Assembly (NCBI GenBank): GCA_036397255.1
Contig: DASWJH010000079.1
Location: 1 to 64,000, forward strand
From: Nitrospiria bacterium
Lineage (GTDB): Bacteria > Nitrospirota > Nitrospiria > DASWJH01
Length of the DNA stretch: 64,000 nucleotides
Direction: 5' to 3'
This document shows, piece after piece, positions 40,321-49,277 of this stretch (within the stretch, counting starts at the first letter, position 1; every line of letters begins with the position of its first letter). The translations under genes were made by a program, and so were the position numbers. Under the pieces are notes generated by a model. That model made no database searches. It saw nothing but the letters and a program-made list of their open reading frames with translations, and was not told the DNA's origin.

Positions 40321-41001
40321 CTACGGGTGATAATCGACCCAGACTTCCCCCTCAGGGGTCTCTTCTTTTTTCCAGATGGGGGTAATCTGTTTCAATTCAT
40401 CGATAACCCATTTACACGCTTTGAACGCCTCTGCACGGTGAGCGGCCCCCACTACAATTAAAACAATGTTTTCACCGATGGTAATTTCACCGTAGCGGTG
40501 TAGGATACCCACTTCAATAATGTCAAAATCCTTTATGGCCTTTTCTCGAATCTCCAGAAGCCGTTTTTGAGCCATTCCCTCGTAATATTCAAAGCTTAAA
40601 CCGCCAATGTCTCTTCCCTTGGAGTTGTCCCGGGCAATTCCCAAAAAGGTCACGATACCTCCGATTCCGGTTGAACTCTTTTTAACACGGGCAATTTCTT
40701 CATCCACCGAAAAATTCTCTCGCTGGATCCGGACCAATTCTGTCGCTCCCACACTTCCCCCTGCAAAGGGTGGAAGAATTCCCACCTCGTCCTCTTCCTT
40801 GACAATGGTATTCTCATCGGCAATCTCTTGGTTAACAGAAACCATGACCTTTTTTTCTTTAACCAGATCAACGACTTGTGGAAACTCTCCCTTGATTTGA
40901 AGGAGAACATCTTTGAGTTTCATCCCATTCCCAACCTGGAGAGCGATCTCATCCTTTCCCGCCACTTTTTTTAATACAGCGAAAAGCTTAATTTTTGCCA
41001 T
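40321..41001 (-). CDS. MoaD-MoaE fusion, molybdopterin synthase (226 aa)
   Basis: Residues 1-82 form MoaD (ubiquitin-like sulfur carrier), ending DEVGILPPFAGG with the Gly-Gly at 81-82. Residues ~88-226 form MoaE, with FLGIARDNSKG, LSFEYYEGMA, HRYGEITIGE, HRAEAFKACKWVIDELK and PIWKKE bearing the catalytic lysines. Molybdopterin synthase puts two sulfurs into cPMP, and MoaD needs a free C-terminal thiocarboxylated Gly. In the fusion the Gly-Gly is internal (followed by SVGATELV), so cleavage after Gly82 is expected, as known for the mycobacterial MoaX fusion. ATG at 40999-41001 after a GGGGG ribosome site. Directly downstream of the ABC exporter pair in the moaC operon. Confidence 0.95.
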   Translation of the reverse strand: MAKIKLFAVLKKVAGKDEIALQVGNGMKLKDVLLQIKGEFPQVVDLVKEKKVMVSVNQEIADENTIVKEEDEVGILPPFAGGSVGATELVRIQRENFSVDEEIARVKKSSTGIGGIVTFLGIARDNSKGRDIGGLSFEYYEGMAQKRLLEIREKAIKDFDIIEVGILHRYGEITIGENIVLIVVGAAHRAEAFKACKWVIDELKQITPIWKKEETPEGEVWVDYHP

Positions 41002-41055
41002 TCTTAACCCCCTTCCTTATAACACCATTCCAAAATGCAATAGACCTTCTAGGAA

Positions 41056-41823
41056 CTAATCCTTCCGTCTCATAAAAATAAAGGTTGCCCAAACCAATGT
41101 CAATACGGCGAAAACCAAAAGGACCGCATGCTCTAGCCATAATGATTGCAAGGTAAAATCCCCCACCAATACCTTCCGCACCCCCTCTACAGCATAATGG
41201 ATCGGGTTGACGGAAGCAATGACCCCAATCCATGAAGGGAGGAACTCCGCAGGAACCAGGGCCGATGAAAAAAATAAAAGAGGCAGGGTCATGAGGTTTC
41301 CGATCACCACCAATGGCTCTTCCCTTTGTAAAACCATGGCAAATCCGTTGGAAAGGGAAGCAAACCCAACTGCCAATAAAAAAATTAAAACCAAAGTAAG
41401 CAAAAAAGAAATCCCGCTGACCGGGGTGGCGGCACCCATTACCCAGGCCACCCCAAAAATAATCAGCGTCTGGATTAAAACGGTTACGGCCGAATGTAAG
41501 ACTCGACTCAAAACAATGGAACTTCGATAAATAGGGCTGACCAACATTTTTGAAACCACTCCAAAATTCAACTCCCTCAACAGGCTGACCCCTGACCATG
41601 AAGAACCGAAAAGAACGGTCATGATCAGCACCCCTGGGAGGAAAAATTCCATATAACTTTGAGAGGGAAACCCGGGCATGCTGGAAAAATTTCTAAAAAG
41701 TTGTCCGAAGATCAGCAACCAAATCAGAGGTTGCACTAAGGTAAAAAGGGACCATAGGGGCATCCGGAGGGTAATCTTCATATATTTTTGAAAAAGAAAC
41801 CAGGTATCAAGAAAAAAGTACAT
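41056..41823 (-). CDS. ABC-2 type transporter permease (DrrB-like)
   Basis: About 255 residues with six predicted membrane helices and the ABC-2 pattern: W.L.FG.LF near the first helix, ESYMEFFLPGVLIMTVLFGSSWSG, NFGVVSKMLVSPIYRSSIVLSRVL, and FSSALVPAEFLPSWIGVIASVNPIHYAVEGVR, the conserved loop of DrrB/NodJ-type exporters. ATG at 41821-41823 has AAGGAG eight bases ahead. A GTG at 41830-41832 overlapping the ATPase stop is the alternative. It pairs with the ATPase gene just upstream to form an exporter of unknown substrate within the moa operon. Confidence 0.9.
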   Translation of the reverse strand: MYFFLDTWFLFQKYMKITLRMPLWSLFTLVQPLIWLLIFGQLFRNFSSMPGFPSQSYMEFFLPGVLIMTVLFGSSWSGVSLLRELNFGVVSKMLVSPIYRSSIVLSRVLHSAVTVLIQTLIIFGVAWVMGAATPVSGISFLLTLVLIFLLAVGFASLSNGFAMVLQREEPLVVIGNLMTLPLLFFSSALVPAEFLPSWIGVIASVNPIHYAVEGVRKVLVGDFTLQSLWLEHAVLLVFAVLTLVWATFIFMRRKD

Positions 41824-41828
41824 TCCCC

Positions 41829-43049
41829 TCACTCCTTATTTTTTTCGTCTGCTTTCCAATAGGTTTTCGTTTCTTGGTTTTTTGAATGATCCCCTTCTTC
41901 TTTGGAACTCCAGGAGGAGGCATCCGAAGGCCATCCTTTTTGGCCACCTGTTTCAGAAACATTCCATTTTTTTGGGTCGTTCTCCCATTCCTCTAGTTTT
42001 GGAGACTCTTCCTCTGCTTTCCCTTTCCCCTTTTGCCCTCCCCAGGAACCTCCTTTTTGCCACTTGGCCCACCAGGGGTTTCCATCCCCAGAGTCCGCGG
42101 AGTCTTCTATGCGTTTTCCGGTGTATTTTAAAAACACATCGTCCAAACTCGGTCGGGACATGGTTACCGATTTTACCTCTAAATTTTTACTTTGCAGAGA
42201 TTTTAAAATAAGGGGAATCGCCTCACCTCCATTGGCAACATAAACGCGAACACCTTTTTCCTCCTCTAAAAGATCTTTGACATAGGGTTCTGTCCGGAGG
42301 GCCGTAACCATCTGCTTTTGCACGCCGTTCAAACTTTCAAACGATAAGTTCACCGAATCCCCCTTAATTTCATCCTTTAGGGAATCAGGGGTGCCTATGA
42401 CTCGGATTCGACCTTGATCGATGATCCCTATTCGTTGAGCCAGGGTGTCTGCTTCATCCAAATAATGGGTGGTTAAAAAGACCGTCACTTTAAATGCCTG
42501 ATTCAACCGCCGGATTAGATCCCATAAGGCCAACCGGCTTTGTGGATCCAGACCCAGGGTGGGTTCATCCAAAAAAAGCAGGCGTGGACGATGAATTAGG
42601 GCTGAGGCAATATCCAGCTTTCTGCGCATTCCTCCCGAATAGGTGGAAACCAATTGATCTGCTGAATCCTGAAGATCAAAAAATTGAAGTAAATCTCCCA
42701 CCCGTTCCCGGATGAGGTGCGAGGAAAGCCGATAGAGTCGTCCTTGAAGGTTCAGATTTTCCCTGCCTGACATAAAATAGTCCACCCCGGTTTCCTGGGC
42801 AACATATCCAATGGTTTCCCGAACCAATCCCGCCTGTTTCATCACATCATGGCCGTCCACAAAAGCCGTTCCGGAGGTCGGACGTGAGAGGGTAGTTAAA
42901 ATTTTAATTGTTGAACTCTTCCCCGCCCCATTTGGACCCAGAAACCCGAAAATCTCTCCTGGATAAACTTCAAAACTTAAATCTTCAATGGCTTTACATC
43001 CGGAGGAATAAATTTTCGTTAGCCCATCGGTCTTAATCATCGAGCTCAT
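41829..43049 (-). CDS. ABC transporter ATP-binding protein (DrrA-like) with tryptophan-rich C-terminal tail
   Basis: Walker A GPNGAGKS (38-45), signature [12 protein letters not shown] (137-148), Walker B LLFLDEP (157-163) and the H-loop TTHYLDEAD: a normal DrrA/NodI-type drug or glycolipid exporter ATPase up to about residue 317 ([12 protein letters not shown]). Then follow ~90 extra residues rich in Lys, Gly, Glu, Ser and Trp ([44 protein letters not shown]) not found in usual DrrA proteins. Its ATG overlaps the moaC stop (ATGA), so it is translationally coupled to moaC, and the permease starts at its own stop. Exporter substrate unknown. Confidence 0.93.
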   Translation of the reverse strand: MSSMIKTDGLTKIYSSGCKAIEDLSFEVYPGEIFGFLGPNGAGKSSTIKILTTLSRPTSGTAFVDGHDVMKQAGLVRETIGYVAQETGVDYFMSGRENLNLQGRLYRLSSHLIRERVGDLLQFFDLQDSADQLVSTYSGGMRRKLDIASALIHRPRLLFLDEPTLGLDPQSRLALWDLIRRLNQAFKVTVFLTTHYLDEADTLAQRIGIIDQGRIRVIGTPDSLKDEIKGDSVNLSFESLNGVQKQMVTALRTEPYVKDLLEEEKGVRVYVANGGEAIPLILKSLQSKNLEVKSVTMSRPSLDDVFLKYTGKRIEDSADSGDGNPWWAKWQKGGSWGGQKGKGKAEEESPKLEEWENDPKKWNVSETGGQKGWPSDASSWSSKEEGDHSKNQETKTYWKADEKNKE

Positions 43050-43561
43050 TTAACACCCAAGGGCTGATTTCGTTTAAAGGGTCCCGATTTTCCGCCCGAT
43101 TTAGAAAGCAACCCCATACCGGTAAAATACATTCCCTTATCAATGGCTTTACACATGTCGTAAATGGTTAAAGCAGCTATACTGACGGCGGTGAGGGCCT
43201 CCATTTCAACCCCGGTTTGTCCACCCACTTTTACCGTTGCGGTAATGGTTATGGAACAAAGGCCATCCTCATTGGGATCGGCCTGTTCTTCAAAAAGAAT
43301 GTCTACACTGGTTAACAAAAGAGGATGGCACATCGGAATAATATCCGGAGTCTTTTTGGCCCCCATAATCCCGGCAACCTGAGCAACAGCCAGAACATCT
43401 CCTTTGGCAATTTTCCCCTGTTGGATTTTTTCCAATGTATTAGGGAGCATAAAAACCTGTCCGGTCGCAACCGCCGTTCGAAAGGTTGCATTTTTCTCTG
43501 AAACATCAACCATCCGTGCACGCCCCTCTGTATTAAAATGAGTAAAATCTTGTTCACTCAC
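43046..43561 (-). CDS. moaC: Cyclic pyranopterin monophosphate synthase MoaC
   Basis: Converts 3',8-cyclo-GTP to cPMP. The MoaC hallmarks are [87 protein letters not shown] and the C-terminal [11 protein letters not shown] use the GTG at 43559-43561, just after GGAGGAGAGGTC, giving 171 residues, close to the usual 160; a longer frame to 43627 adds 22 unconserved residues. First gene of the moaC-ABC-moaDE-phosphatase-Moco-fold series; its stop overlaps the ATPase start. Confidence 0.96.
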   Translation of the reverse strand: MSEQDFTHFNTEGRARMVDVSEKNATFRTAVATGQVFMLPNTLEKIQQGKIAKGDVLAVAQVAGIMGAKKTPDIIPMCHPLLLTSVDILFEEQADPNEDGLCSITITATVKVGGQTGVEMEALTAVSIAALTIYDMCKAIDKGMYFTGMGLLSKSGGKSGPFKRNQPLGVK

Positions 43562-44060
43562 GACCTCTCCTCCTTCTTTTTTTCTGGAAAGTGTTTCTAA
43601 CCTAAAAAGGGCCCCTTGAAAAAACAAAATCCCAAGAAAGGTAATCCCTTATATCGGAAAACCTTAAATTACAAAGGATTTAGGCAATTCTCATGCCAAA
43701 TACCCCATCCGAAACATTTTCCATTTTGTCATTAAGCCTTTGAATTCATTTTCCTTTTTTGGGTATTCCCATTTAAAGACTTTGCCAACCCCAACTGAAT
43801 TGGAAAAAAAAAAGCATATATTGGAAAAATTTTTCTCCTTTTAGTCGGCTGGTACCCCTTGGTTAAGCTTTCGTAAAAACTATTTCACTTTCACCCGGGC
43901 TAGGAAATAGGTTTTGGGTCAGGGTTCTCCTTTTTGAAGGGTGTTACCCACCTTAGGAAGGTCAAATGAATGCCCAATATAAAAAAAAAGGAAGCTGAAA
44001 CAAAGAGGTTTCCCATTTCCAAGAAAAAGGTCCAAATGGGGGATAAAATTTGGATTAGCT
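43562..44060. other. About 500-bp non-coding gap between pilO-like gene and moaC
   Basis: AT-rich with several A-runs. No conserved Moco-riboswitch-like helices, no T-run terminator and no convincing promoter were recognised by eye. The moaC promoter should lie here on the minus strand. Confidence 0.45.
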
Positions 44061-44600
44061 TTACCCCACCCTTCTTTCAACAAGAAAGGTGGAAACCTTC
44101 ATTTGAGCCTCTACATCCTGGCTTTCCTTCTTTGCCGAATTTTCCACCACCAATTCCTCAATGATTAAAAACTCCTCTGAGGTTTCAAGATCATAGATAA
44201 ACTTTCGGATTCTATCATAACGATTGTTGATGGTAAAAGAAAAGGATATTTTGGAGAGTCCTTTGAGTTCTAAATCTTGCTGTTGATATGAAATGGAGGG
44301 AATGTCAATTCGATGCCGTTTCGCGGTTTTCGAAATAGAAGATATGGTCTCTGAAAAATCTTCTTTGGATTTCAGCAATTCCTTCCATCCTTTCAATTGA
44401 ACTTCTGCATTTTTTAAAGAATGTATTCGGTTTAATTTTTTTCGAGATTCCTCCCACTGAAATACCGTTTCACTCCGTTTCATTTTATGGGGAAACACAA
44501 AACCAATAAACAAAAAAGCATTGGAAAGAAGAACCAATAAAAACAGGAGGGTTCCGATTTTTAATTTCCGATACCGCTTTAAAATTCCCAAATAATCCAC
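44061..44600 (-). CDS. pilO: PilO-like type IV pilus alignment protein (179 aa)
   Basis: A short basic N-terminus, one membrane helix (IGTLLFLLVLLSNAFLFIGFV), a coiled-coil-like stretch (about 45-85) and a small ferredoxin-like periplasmic domain (FSFTINNRYDRIRKFIYDLETSEEFLIIEELVVE), the arrangement of PilO/GspM. It starts with GTG (44598-44600), 19 bp after the PilN-like gene. In type IV pili PilM-N-O form the inner-membrane alignment complex that links the motor to the secretin; neither PilP nor PilQ is in this window. Confidence 0.78.
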   Translation of the reverse strand: MDYLGILKRYRKLKIGTLLFLLVLLSNAFLFIGFVFPHKMKRSETVFQWEESRKKLNRIHSLKNAEVQLKGWKELLKSKEDFSETISSISKTAKRHRIDIPSISYQQQDLELKGLSKISFSFTINNRYDRIRKFIYDLETSEEFLIIEELVVENSAKKESQDVEAQMKVSTFLVERRVG

Positions 44601-44619
44601 TTTATTTTCTCAATTAAAA

Positions 44620-45225
44620 TTATTCTACATAGCGAAAGGTAATCAAAAACTGAATTCTACCCTCTTTGTCTTTTTTTTGGTTCGCCAAAAATATCGTGTC
44701 AAAATGAGGTGACTTTTCAAGTTCCAAAATAAACTGGGTTAAACTGTGCAAAGATAACGACTTTCCTTCGATTTGGACCCCGTTATCCTTTCCCTCCGGC
44801 TGAACCCTGGAAACTGAAATGTCTCGTGAAACGGGCTCTTCTAAACTGGAGAAAAAAGACGTCCAAGAAAACGATTTGCGTATAATCAGGGCATTGGCAA
44901 AATTAACCTCTTTTAGAATATCCTTTTCCCCTAGAGAACCCGCGGGCCCGCCCTCGAAGGTAGCCTTCAAATCATTTTGTTGATTAAGGACCCTTTTAAC
45001 GCTTTTTTGAAATCGAGCAGTATCCTCTTTTATGGTTTGAAGTTGGGTCAGGCCCATCACAAAAATCAAAGACAACCCTATCGACAGAAAAAGCAAAACC
45101 CATTGAAGCAAAATTATAGAACCGTAAGGTTCAGTGGAGAGGTTGATTCGAAAAGGAAGAATGACCTGGGACCTTTTCGGGGAAGGAGGAGGGGTATTTT
45201 CGGAGGTGGAGTGGGCCGGATCCAT
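44620..45225 (-). CDS. pilN: PilN-like inner-membrane alignment protein (201 aa)
   Basis: A Pro-rich cytoplasmic N-terminus is followed by ILPFRINLSTEPYG, the PilN signature that docks into PilM (usually INL.P). Then come one membrane helix (about 38-60), a coiled coil (LQTIKEDTARFQKSVKRVLNQQNDL) and a periplasmic domain with WTSFFSSLEEPVSRDISVSRVQPEG and SLHSLTQFILELEKSPHF. ATG at 45223-45225, ten bases after the PilM stop. Order and spacing place it firmly in the pil operon. Confidence 0.85.
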   Translation of the reverse strand: MDPAHSTSENTPPPSPKRSQVILPFRINLSTEPYGSIILLQWVLLFLSIGLSLIFVMGLTQLQTIKEDTARFQKSVKRVLNQQNDLKATFEGGPAGSLGEKDILKEVNFANALIIRKSFSWTSFFSSLEEPVSRDISVSRVQPEGKDNGVQIEGKSLSLHSLTQFILELEKSPHFDTIFLANQKKDKEGRIQFLITFRYVE

Positions 45226-45235
45226 ACCTAAAGTC

Positions 45236-46213
45236 CTACCTTCCCATGGCCGCGGCTAAAGCGGGAATCACAAAAGGGACATCTTCCCCATCCACGGAGG
45301 AAAAACCATCCATTGCCACAAAGGGTTGCAGATCTAAAAGATGAACTTTTAAAGGAAATCGCTCTTCTAATGGGGAAATCAAATCAGACATCTGAGGTCC
45401 ACCAAAAAGGAAAATGGTATTGATGGTTTCGGTTGGTCCTTCCCGGCGATAAAACCGGAAAGAGGTTTCTATTTCTTCAGTAATTTTTTCACTGCGGGAG
45501 ACCCCCTCTCCTGGCGCGGACACCTGACGATCCTGAAAACCTTTAATCCGGATAAAGTCCGGGAGACCGTGACTGAAAATCATAATGGTAAAATTAGAAT
45601 CAAAGACATTGACAAAAAGAAACCCTTCTTCCCCCGAAATCTCTTTGGAAAGAATTTCCCGGCACAAATTCAGCACATGAAAAGAGGAAATATCAATGAG
45701 GACCGGATAACATCCCAATGACCGTATCAGATCCTCATATTCACATAAAATGTTTCGTTGAATCATGGAGGCCACCACATAGTGTTTCTTTCCCTCACTT
45801 TTCCCCCGTTTTAAAATCTGGTAGGAGAGTTGGGCTTCCTTTAAGGGAGACAAAAAAGTTTTTTCCATATTCCAACGGACCAATTGGTCCAAGTCCTCCT
45901 TCTTTTTGGGTAAATGATCCAATTTCAAAAGAAGAACCTTGACCGCGAGATCTGGGAGGCTGAGGGAAATGGGTTGGCGTCGTATTTTTTCCTCTTCAAA
46001 TAGGTTTTGAATGATTTTTTTAATTTCCTCCGGCTTTTGAATATTACGACCGGTGGGAGAAGGGATTAGGAATTCTTTGCTCATCTTGTGCACCTGATAC
46101 CGGTGAAGATGAGAACTTCTTCCTCTTCCTTTCAGCTTTACCAAAGCCAGGGAAGAAGCGCCAAAATTTAAACCCACCCTGGGTTGAAATTGGGGCCAAA
46201 AACCCATTCCCAT
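45236..46213 (-). CDS. pilM: PilM-like actin-fold ATPase of type IV pilus machinery (325 aa)
   Basis: PRVGLNFGASSLALVKLKG is the N-terminal PilM/FtsA-like nucleotide-binding strand. Later elements are RRQPISLSLPDLAVKVLLLKLDHLPKK, LDQLVRWNMEKTF, PVLIDISSFHVLNLCREIL, FLFVNVFDSNFTIMIF and TINTIFLFGGPQMSDLI, the second phosphate-binding region. It stays in the cytoplasm and binds the PilN N-terminus. It is somewhat diverged from proteobacterial PilM. ATG 46211-46213; the gene lies 56 bp after pilB and 10 bp before pilN. Confidence 0.82.
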   Translation of the reverse strand: MGMGFWPQFQPRVGLNFGASSLALVKLKGRGRSSHLHRYQVHKMSKEFLIPSPTGRNIQKPEEIKKIIQNLFEEEKIRRQPISLSLPDLAVKVLLLKLDHLPKKKEDLDQLVRWNMEKTFLSPLKEAQLSYQILKRGKSEGKKHYVVASMIQRNILCEYEDLIRSLGCYPVLIDISSFHVLNLCREILSKEISGEEGFLFVNVFDSNFTIMIFSHGLPDFIRIKGFQDRQVSAPGEGVSRSEKITEEIETSFRFYRREGPTETINTIFLFGGPQMSDLISPLEERFPLKVHLLDLQPFVAMDGFSSVDGEDVPFVIPALAAAMGR

Positions 46214-46269
46214 ACCCCTCTTTTGCCAAAAGGGGCTGAAATCCCTCTTGGACAGAATTAAAAAAGATG

Positions 46270-47991
46270 TTAATCGATGAAGGTTACCCGATTAATTTCC
46301 CTGAGCGTCGTTTCCCCCTGAAAAACCTTTTCCAGTCCAGCTTGCCGCAAGGTTGTCATTCCCCCTTGAATGGCCCCTTTCCGAATTTCGGAGGAAGGCC
46401 GTCGGTTAAGAATCATCTCTCGAATAACATCCGACATATCTAAAAATTCGGTAATTGCTTTCCGTCCCTTAAACCCCGTGTTATGACATTCCGGACAGCC
46501 TTGTTGGATAAAAACAGGAACATCCTTGAATTTCTCATAATCTAACCCCGAATCTTCACACAACTCACGGGTCAACCGTGCTTCTTTTTTACAAAAACCA
46601 CACAAGCTTCTGACCAAACGCTGAGCCAAAATACAGTTAAGGGACGAAACAAAATTGTAAGGCTCAATCCCCATATTAATAAAACGTCCGATCACATCAA
46701 AGGCATTATTGGCATGGACCGTGGTAAACACCAGGTGGCCCGTCAACGCAGATTGAATTGCGATCTGTGCGGTTTCGGAATCACGGATTTCCCCCACCAT
46801 GATCTTATCGGGATCATGCCTTAGAATCGATCGCAACCCCCGGGCAAAGGTGAGGCCCTTTTTTTCATTGACGGGAATTTGGACCACATCCTGTAATTGG
46901 TATTCAACCGGATCCTCGATGGTAATAATCTTGTCCTCCGTATTATTGATTTCGGTCACCGCGGCATATAGACTGGTTGTTTTTCCACTACCCGTCGGTC
47001 CCGTAACCAAAACCATCCCATAGGGTTCGATAATACTTTTACGGAATTTCCGTAGGTCCTCTTGGTTAAAACCCAACCGGTCTAAACGTAATTCGTCAAT
47101 ATCAGCTGTAATATATTCTTTGTCCAGAATGCGAATGACCACATCTTCGCCAAAAATGCTTGGAAGAATGGAAACACGAAAATCCACTTTCTTTTGCTCC
47201 AATCGCATTCGAAAACGCCCATCCTGAGGAACCCTTTTTTCAGCAATGTCCAATTCAGACATCACCTTAATCCTTGAAATCAAAGAAGGATGAAATTTTA
47301 TATCCAGGGTTTCCATTGCCGAATAAAGAACACCGTCAATCCGGTATTTCACAAACACTTCTTTTTCGGAGGCCTCAATATGGATATCGCTTACTCGCTT
47401 CTGAAGAGCAGTCAACAAAATGGTATCCACCAACTTAATGACTGGACTTGAATCTTTTGAAAGTTTTTCAACGGATAAATATTCCTCCCCCGTTTCATCC
47501 TCTCGGATCAATTCGGGTTTAAAGTCCGTTTCGATTTTCTTGAGGACTTCACCCGAGCCTTCGCTTCGTTTGAGCACCTCCAATATGGCTTTCTTGGTAC
47601 CCACGCCAATTCGAAGTTCGCGCTTCAGGTGGGTTTCCAATTCATCCACGGCAGTCAAATTGGAGGGATCGGACATGGCAATGGTCAGCACACCATTTTC
47701 TTCTTCTAGAGGAATAAACGGGTATCGATACATCAACTCCACCGGAATGGTTTTAAAAAATAGAGGACCAATTCGGTATCCTTCCAAAGCGTAAAAAGGG
47801 AGGTCAAACTGAACCGCAAGCGTTTGGGACAATTGTTCATCGGTCACATGGCCGCGGGAGACCAGGATCTCCCCTAACGGTTTCCCGTCCCTTTGGGACA
47901 GAAGGAGCAATTCACCCAATAACTCTTCCGAAAGAAGACCTTCTGAAATCAATAGTTCCCCAATCCGCTTACGTTTGAATAATCCTTTCAT
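46270..47991 (-). CDS. pilB: PilB/GspE-type assembly ATPase (573 aa)
   Basis: N-terminal MshEN-like domain (RIGELLISEGLLSEELLGELL), N2 domain, then the RecA-like motor: Walker A GPTGSGKTT (331-339), Asp box IITIEDPVEYQL, Walker B KIMVGEIRD (396-404), His box TGHLVFTTVHANNA and a zinc-binding tetracysteine set (C464, C467, C499, C502). This is the full-length extension motor for pilus or type II pseudopilus polymerisation. ATG at 47989-47991 with AAGGA ahead. The MshEN-like start suggests possible c-di-GMP control, which is inference. It sits directly between pilC and pilM. Confidence 0.95.
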   Translation of the reverse strand: MKGLFKRKRIGELLISEGLLSEELLGELLLLSQRDGKPLGEILVSRGHVTDEQLSQTLAVQFDLPFYALEGYRIGPLFFKTIPVELMYRYPFIPLEEENGVLTIAMSDPSNLTAVDELETHLKRELRIGVGTKKAILEVLKRSEGSGEVLKKIETDFKPELIREDETGEEYLSVEKLSKDSSPVIKLVDTILLTALQKRVSDIHIEASEKEVFVKYRIDGVLYSAMETLDIKFHPSLISRIKVMSELDIAEKRVPQDGRFRMRLEQKKVDFRVSILPSIFGEDVVIRILDKEYITADIDELRLDRLGFNQEDLRKFRKSIIEPYGMVLVTGPTGSGKTTSLYAAVTEINNTEDKIITIEDPVEYQLQDVVQIPVNEKKGLTFARGLRSILRHDPDKIMVGEIRDSETAQIAIQSALTGHLVFTTVHANNAFDVIGRFINMGIEPYNFVSSLNCILAQRLVRSLCGFCKKEARLTRELCEDSGLDYEKFKDVPVFIQQGCPECHNTGFKGRKAITEFLDMSDVIREMILNRRPSSEIRKGAIQGGMTTLRQAGLEKVFQGETTLREINRVTFID

Positions 47992-48065
47992 TTTTTATCC
48001 TTGAAAAAGGGGGTCCGACCTTCAACCATGGATGGTCCAACTCTTATTCCCAAAACCGGGTAACC

Positions 48066-49277
48066 TCATTGAATGGTTCCTGCTAAATTAAAAATTGGGA
48101 GGTACATAATGATGACAATGGTACTAACAAAAACCCCCATGATCAACAAAATAGAAGGTTCAATCCATGTCATTAGGCGAGTGAGTCTGAGATCCAACTC
48201 ATCCTCTTGGAAATCTGCAATCTCCCGAAGCATTTCTGGAAGAGAGCCTGTTTGCTCTCCAACTTCAACCATTTCAACCAGCATACGTGGGAAAAAAGCC
48301 ATTCCCGCAAATGCCCTGGCCAAACTCACTCCTTCCTTCACCTGTTCCATGGATTGCTGAATCCTAAGAGATAAATCTTGATTGGTCACCGCCCGAACTA
48401 CCATCCCCAGTGCGGGAACCAAAGGAATCCCCCCCGTTAAAATGGTGGATAGGGTCCTAGATACGCGGATAATATTATGCTGAATCATTAAACTTCCCAG
48501 AAGAGGAATTTTTAATAACCACCGGTCTGTGTTTCGCCGTCCTGTCTCCGTTTTAACCCAATAACGAAAACCGATCAGCATCAGGACCAATACCGCGATT
48601 ATGGCCAGGAAATATTCTTTTAAAAAATCCACAAAGCCCATGAGATAAAGGGTGCTTTGGGGAAGCTGCGCATTAGATTCCTTATAAATATCCGAAAAAG
48701 TTGGCATCACAAACGTTAATAAAAATAAAACCACCGCAACAGAAACCACCACTAAAAAACTGGGGTAAGAAAGGGAAGTCATGACCTTTCTTTGAACCGC
48801 AATCATCCTTTTCAGATATGAAATAAACCGATCTAGGATTTCCGAGAGGTTTCCACTTTGTTCCCCCGCCCGGAGGGAAGCCACATACAATTCAGGAAAA
48901 TGACGAGGGTGTTTGGCCATGGCATCGGAAATAGCGCTTCCATTTTTAATCTCTTGACGGACAGCCATAAGGTCCTTTTGGAAACCCGGGTTTTCCACCC
49001 GCTCCACCAAGATATCGATCACCCGAATAATTGGAAGCCCGGCTCTTAAAAGGGCCGAAAATTCTTGATTAAAGATAAGAAATTCCCGTTGACTAATACG
49101 GCTTGAGAACTGAGGGAGGGAGAAGGAGAGGTTTAAACCCTGAAGCTTTCGAACAGAAAAAACAAGGTATCCTTTTGACTCCAAATCCGATTTCAGGTCC
49201 TCTTCATTTTCTGCGTCAACTTTCTCCTCAAGAATCGTACCATCGCTTTTTCCGATTCTGTAAGCGAACCGAGGCAT
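48066..49277 (-). CDS. pilC: PilC/GspF-type inner-membrane platform protein (about 403 aa)
   Basis: MPRFAYRIGKSDGTILEEKVDAENEEDL is the usual family N-terminus. Two T2SSF repeats follow: FNQEFSALLRAGLPIIRVID..., and RVSRTLSTILTGGIPLVPALGMV with MVEVGEQTGSLPEML. Membrane helices are about PSFLVVVSVAVVLFLLTFVMP, LAIIAVLVLMLIG and the C-terminal ILLIMGVFVSTIVIIMYLPIF. I use the ATG at 49275-49277; a GTG at 49397 would add 40 unconserved residues. First gene of the pil series; the motor gene follows 74 bp later. Confidence 0.93.
   Translation of the reverse strand: MPRFAYRIGKSDGTILEEKVDAENEEDLKSDLESKGYLVFSVRKLQGLNLSFSLPQFSSRISQREFLIFNQEFSALLRAGLPIIRVIDILVERVENPGFQKDLMAVRQEIKNGSAISDAMAKHPRHFPELYVASLRAGEQSGNLSEILDRFISYLKRMIAVQRKVMTSLSYPSFLVVVSVAVVLFLLTFVMPTFSDIYKESNAQLPQSTLYLMGFVDFLKEYFLAIIAVLVLMLIGFRYWVKTETGRRNTDRWLLKIPLLGSLMIQHNIIRVSRTLSTILTGGIPLVPALGMVVRAVTNQDLSLRIQQSMEQVKEGVSLARAFAGMAFFPRMLVEMVEVGEQTGSLPEMLREIADFQEDELDLRLTRLMTWIEPSILLIMGVFVSTIVIIMYLPIFNLAGTIQ

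Noticed and set aside
43562-44060. Moco riboswitch upstream of moaC
   Set aside because: I could not find the expected multi-helix pattern; a covariance-model search would be needed to claim it.
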